Shown: positions 6,454-7,630 of the stretch, piece after piece
Position numbering within the stretch: position 1 is the first letter of the stretch
How the letters are laid out: each line of letters begins with the position of its first letter
Assembly (NCBI GenBank): GCA_050697555.1
Contig: JBOHAD010000097.1
Coordinates: 1-7,630 of the forward strand
Length of the DNA: 7,630 nucleotides
Direction of reading: 5' to 3'
Source of the DNA: DASQWP01 sp050697555
GTDB lineage: Bacteria; Actinomycetota; Thermoleophilia; Gaiellales; Gaiellaceae
Notes under the pieces: model-generated
Seen by the model: only the letters and a program-made list of their open reading frames with translations
The model's database searches: none
Told to the model about the DNA's origin: nothing
Position numbers and translations under genes: made by a program

Positions 6454-6966
6454 GTGAAGCGCATCGCCCTGCTTCTCGCGCTCACGACGACGATCCCGCT
6501 CGCGGCGGCGTGCGGCGCCGCTGAGTCCACTGATGACGACCAGGTGACGCCCGGGCCGCCGTCCTTCACGGCCCAGCAGGTGATCCGTGAGTTCAGGCAA
6601 ACGCCCGGCCAGCCCCGGCTCTTGCGCGCTACCGGCGCCGACGTCGCGTGGGAGCAGCTGAGCTTCGGCCTCGACGTTCGGCCGAGGCTCCAGCGCCGCT
6701 ACGGCACCTTCAACGTCTACGTCGTCGAGCCGGGCAACGAGGAGGCGGTCGGCTCGCTCCTCACCAACAAGGAGACGAAGAAGCCGCTCGAGCGAGACGC
6801 GAACGGCATCTACTGGGAGCTGGATACGCTCGCGCGCTCGTACGTCGCCTACAAGCGCTACGGCGCGAACGTCGTCGTCGCCTGGTGGAGCGAGACGCGA
6901 GAGCCCGTCGCGGACGGCCGTTTCGCGCGGCTCGACGGGCTCCTGACGGGGCTGGAAACGGGCTAG
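6454..6966 (+). CDS. Small putative lipoprotein of unknown function
   Basis: From GTG 6454 this is a 170-residue protein starting KRIALLLALTTTIPLAAAC. That is a short basic n-region, a hydrophobic core and a lipobox-like AAAC with the modifiable Cys at residue 20. Export and lipid anchoring on the outer face of the membrane are therefore likely. The lipobox is slightly off consensus, with Ala instead of Leu at -3. A Thr/Asp/Pro-rich linker follows, then a compact domain with repeated Tyr/Trp segments such as RRYGTFNVYVVEPGN, GIYWELDTLARSYVAYKRYG and NVVVAWWSE. I do not recognise the domain. The gene starts 19 bases after the aldehyde dehydrogenase and ends 14 bases before the SDR, so it is probably co-transcribed; only GGGG precedes the start as a weak ribosome-binding site. 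Codon and base use match its neighbours. A role in sensing or capturing substrate at the surface is possible but unsupported, and it may be unrelated to the pathway. Confidence 0.72.
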   Translation: MKRIALLLALTTTIPLAAACGAAESTDDDQVTPGPPSFTAQQVIREFRQTPGQPRLLRATGADVAWEQLSFGLDVRPRLQRRYGTFNVYVVEPGNEEAVGSLLTNKETKKPLERDANGIYWELDTLARSYVAYKRYGANVVVAWWSETREPVADGRFARLDGLLTGLETG

Positions 6967-6980
6967 GATCCCAGGCCCGC

Positions 6981-7630
6981 ATGGGCCGCCTCGAGAACAA
7001 GGTCGTCGTCATCACCGGCGCCGCCGGCGGAATCGGACGCGAGGCGGCGCTCCTCTTCTCCGAGGAGGGAGCGCGGATCTGCGTCGCCGACGTCGTCGAC
7101 GAGGCCGGGGAGCAGACGGCGTCCGAGTGCCGCGACGCCTTCTTCCAGAAGGTCGACGTCACGAGTGCCGAGAGCGTGCAGGCGATGTACGAGGCAACGG
7201 CGGAGCGCTACGGCGGGATCGACGTCCTCTACAACAACGCCGGGATCATGCCGCCCGACGACGCCTCCATCCTGGAGACGGAGCCGGAAGCCTGGCAGCG
7301 GGTGCAGGACGTGAACACCAAGGGCGTGTACCTCTGCTGCAAGCACGGCATCCCGCACCTACTCGAGCGCGGCGGCGGTTCCGTCGTGAACGTGGCCTCG
7401 TTCGTCGCGCTGGCCGGCGCGGCGACGTCGCAGATCTCGTACACGGCTTCCAAGGGCGCCGTGCTCTCGATGAGCCGGGAGCTGGCGGTCGAGTTCGCGC
7501 GCCGCGGCGTCCGGGTGAACGCCCTCTGCCCCGGGCCGGTGGAGACGCCGCTCCTCATGCGCCTCTTCGAGGAGACTCCCGGAGCGCTCGACCGGCGGCT
7601 CGTCCACCTCCCCATGGGCCGGCTGGCGCG
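6981..7630 (+). CDS. Short-chain dehydrogenase/reductase (classical SDR), 3'-truncated by window edge
   Basis: 216 residues are visible of a family that is usually about 250, and the frame is still open at the window end. All classical SDR motifs are present: the cofactor glycine motif TGAAGGIG (12-19), Asp37 after the second strand (VADVVD), VDV (59-61), NNAG (85-88), Asn112 in VNTKG, catalytic Ser140 in VNVAS, and Tyr154-x-x-x-Lys158 in YTASK. PGPVETP (184-190) follows. An acidic residue at position 37 usually means NAD rather than NADP, which suits an oxidative, catabolic direction. ATG 6981 gives the typical family N-terminus (GRLENKVVVITG), 14 bases after the lipoprotein stop. The ribosome-binding site is weak. 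The gene occupies the position of Rv2857c in the mycobacterial glnA4 block (from memory). I infer that it could oxidise the hydroxyl of a gamma-glutamylated amino alcohol. Automated annotation would probably call it 3-oxoacyl-ACP reductase-like. Confidence 0.9.
   Translation, partial: MGRLENKVVVITGAAGGIGREAALLFSEEGARICVADVVDEAGEQTASECRDAFFQKVDVTSAESVQAMYEATAERYGGIDVLYNNAGIMPPDDASILETEPEAWQRVQDVNTKGVYLCCKHGIPHLLERGGGSVVNVASFVALAGAATSQISYTASKGAVLSMSRELAVEFARRGVRVNALCPGPVETPLLMRLFEETPGALDRRLVHLPMGRLA

Noticed and set aside
4896..6569. 557-codon open frame on the minus strand opposite the aldehyde dehydrogenase
   Set aside because: It lies antisense to a gene with all ALDH motifs. Its protein is low-complexity (Arg/Gly/Asp/Val-rich) with no recognisable domain. 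Long antisense frames are expected in DNA this GC-rich.

Overview
The window is about 7.6 kb of very GC-rich DNA with strong G/C third-position bias, frequent GTG starts and tightly packed genes. This suggests a high-GC actinobacterium, perhaps a soil or metagenomic Thermoleophilia/Gaiellales-type lineage. That placement is an inference from composition, gene order and protein style; there is no rRNA or marker gene here.

Left part (1-1356, + strand): the 3' two-thirds of an ornithine cyclodeaminase/mu-crystallin family gene. One base after its stop begins a broken GNAT (RimJ/RimL-like) acetyltransferase, whose N- and C-terminal ends survive in different frames around an internal deletion. A short unrecognised protein of about 136 aa follows. 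It converges on the next gene with only 7 bp between the two stops.

Middle and right part (1364-7630): a divergent amine-catabolism locus. On the minus strand is a 12-TM APC permease that closely resembles the ethanolamine permease (Eat) family, with a good Shine-Dalgarno and a plausible sigma70-type promoter. On the plus strand are, in order, a glutamine-synthetase-like gamma-glutamylamide synthetase (GlnA4/PuuA type), a PuuD-type gamma-glutamyl hydrolase, an aldehyde dehydrogenase, a small putative lipoprotein, and an SDR-family dehydrogenase cut by the window end. From memory, the order glnA4 - amidotransferase - aldC - SDR matches the Mycobacterium tuberculosis Rv2860c-Rv2857c block; here a lipoprotein gene sits between the last two.

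Proposed joint function (inference): the permease imports a small amine or amino alcohol and the GS-like enzyme caps it with glutamate. The SDR then oxidises a hydroxyl to an aldehyde, the ALDH oxidises that to the acid, and the PuuD-like hydrolase releases glutamate and an amino acid. With ethanolamine the product would be glycine. No PuuB-type FAD amine oxidase is seen, which favours an amino-alcohol substrate over putrescine, although the oxidase could lie outside the window. The most striking non-coding element is a perfect 12-bp inverted repeat that fills most of the gap between the synthetase and hydrolase genes. No mobile element, CRISPR array, tRNA or rRNA was seen.
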